Both the position numbers and the translations under genes were made by a program. Positions 63,970-64,000 of a DNA stretch of 64,000 bases are shown in pieces (position 1 is the first letter of the stretch; each line of letters begins with the position of its first letter). The DNA lies in NCBI GenBank assembly GCA_021292165.1, contig JAHFWL010000181.1, forward strand, positions 124,001-188,000. The letters are read 5' to 3'. The stretch comes from Shinisaurus crocodilurus. Lineage: Eukaryota; Chordata; Lepidosauria; Squamata; Shinisauridae. The notes under the pieces are model-generated. The model saw nothing but the letters and a program-made list of their open reading frames with translations. It ran no database searches and was not told where the DNA came from.

Positions 63970-64000
63970 CAGTGTTCTCCAACCTTGGGTCCCCAGATGC
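63970..64000. mobile_element. Palindromic hAT MITE P1, cut by the window end
   Basis: Starts CAGTGTTCTCCAACCTTGGG; only the first 31 bases are inside the window. Confidence 0.8.

Overview
The window is vertebrate nuclear DNA, most likely from a squamate reptile (a lizard-type genome). Three genes recognisable by protein homology have GT-AG introns. The intergenic and intronic space is packed with tRNA-derived SINEs, CR1 and L2 LINE fragments, palindromic hAT-type and Tigger-type miniature elements, and many CA, GA, AAT and GAA microsatellites. Nothing looks bacterial, viral or plasmid-like.

Three genes lie in a row on the minus strand. At the right edge is the last coding exon of GGNBP2 (62368-62571) with its 3' UTR. 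Next is a complete seven-exon DHRS11 (58261 down to 34159; 255 aa short-chain dehydrogenase). Then comes a complete five-coding-exon MRM1 (26814 down to 15208; 390 aa mitochondrial 2'-O-ribose methyltransferase). The order and common orientation GGNBP2-DHRS11-MRM1 match human 17q12, where LHX1 follows; LHX1 would therefore be expected left of position 1. The left third (1-14.8 kb) has no gene I can support. It holds repeats plus several unique AT-rich blocks that could be distal regulatory DNA.

The three genes share a neighbourhood but not a pathway: MRM1 methylates mitochondrial 16S rRNA, DHRS11 reduces carbonyls and steroids with NADP(H), and GGNBP2 is a zinc-finger-like gametogenesis and tumour-suppressor-type protein. 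A GC-rich stretch at about 30.48-30.72 kb, between DHRS11 and MRM1, carries ETS-like sites and a strong CTCF-like motif. It could be a remote MRM1 promoter or a boundary.

The most unusual content is structural. There are eight copies of a near-perfect palindromic hAT miniature element, five with clear 8-bp target duplications. A 906-bp internally deleted hAT element is bounded by GACTCG-rich subterminal arrays and perfect 8-bp target duplications. Three copies of a 5S rRNA-derived SINE carry a CR1-type tail. Two very clean fold-back repeats were found (34-bp perfect arms at 9331-9399; 63-bp arms around an AAT loop at 51981-52153). A 72-nt exon-like cassette in phase 0-0 lies in the last DHRS11 intron. 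Repeat family letters (A, B, C and so on) are my own labels for sequences recurring inside this window. Exon borders come from reading the sequence against remembered human proteins; I ran no alignment.
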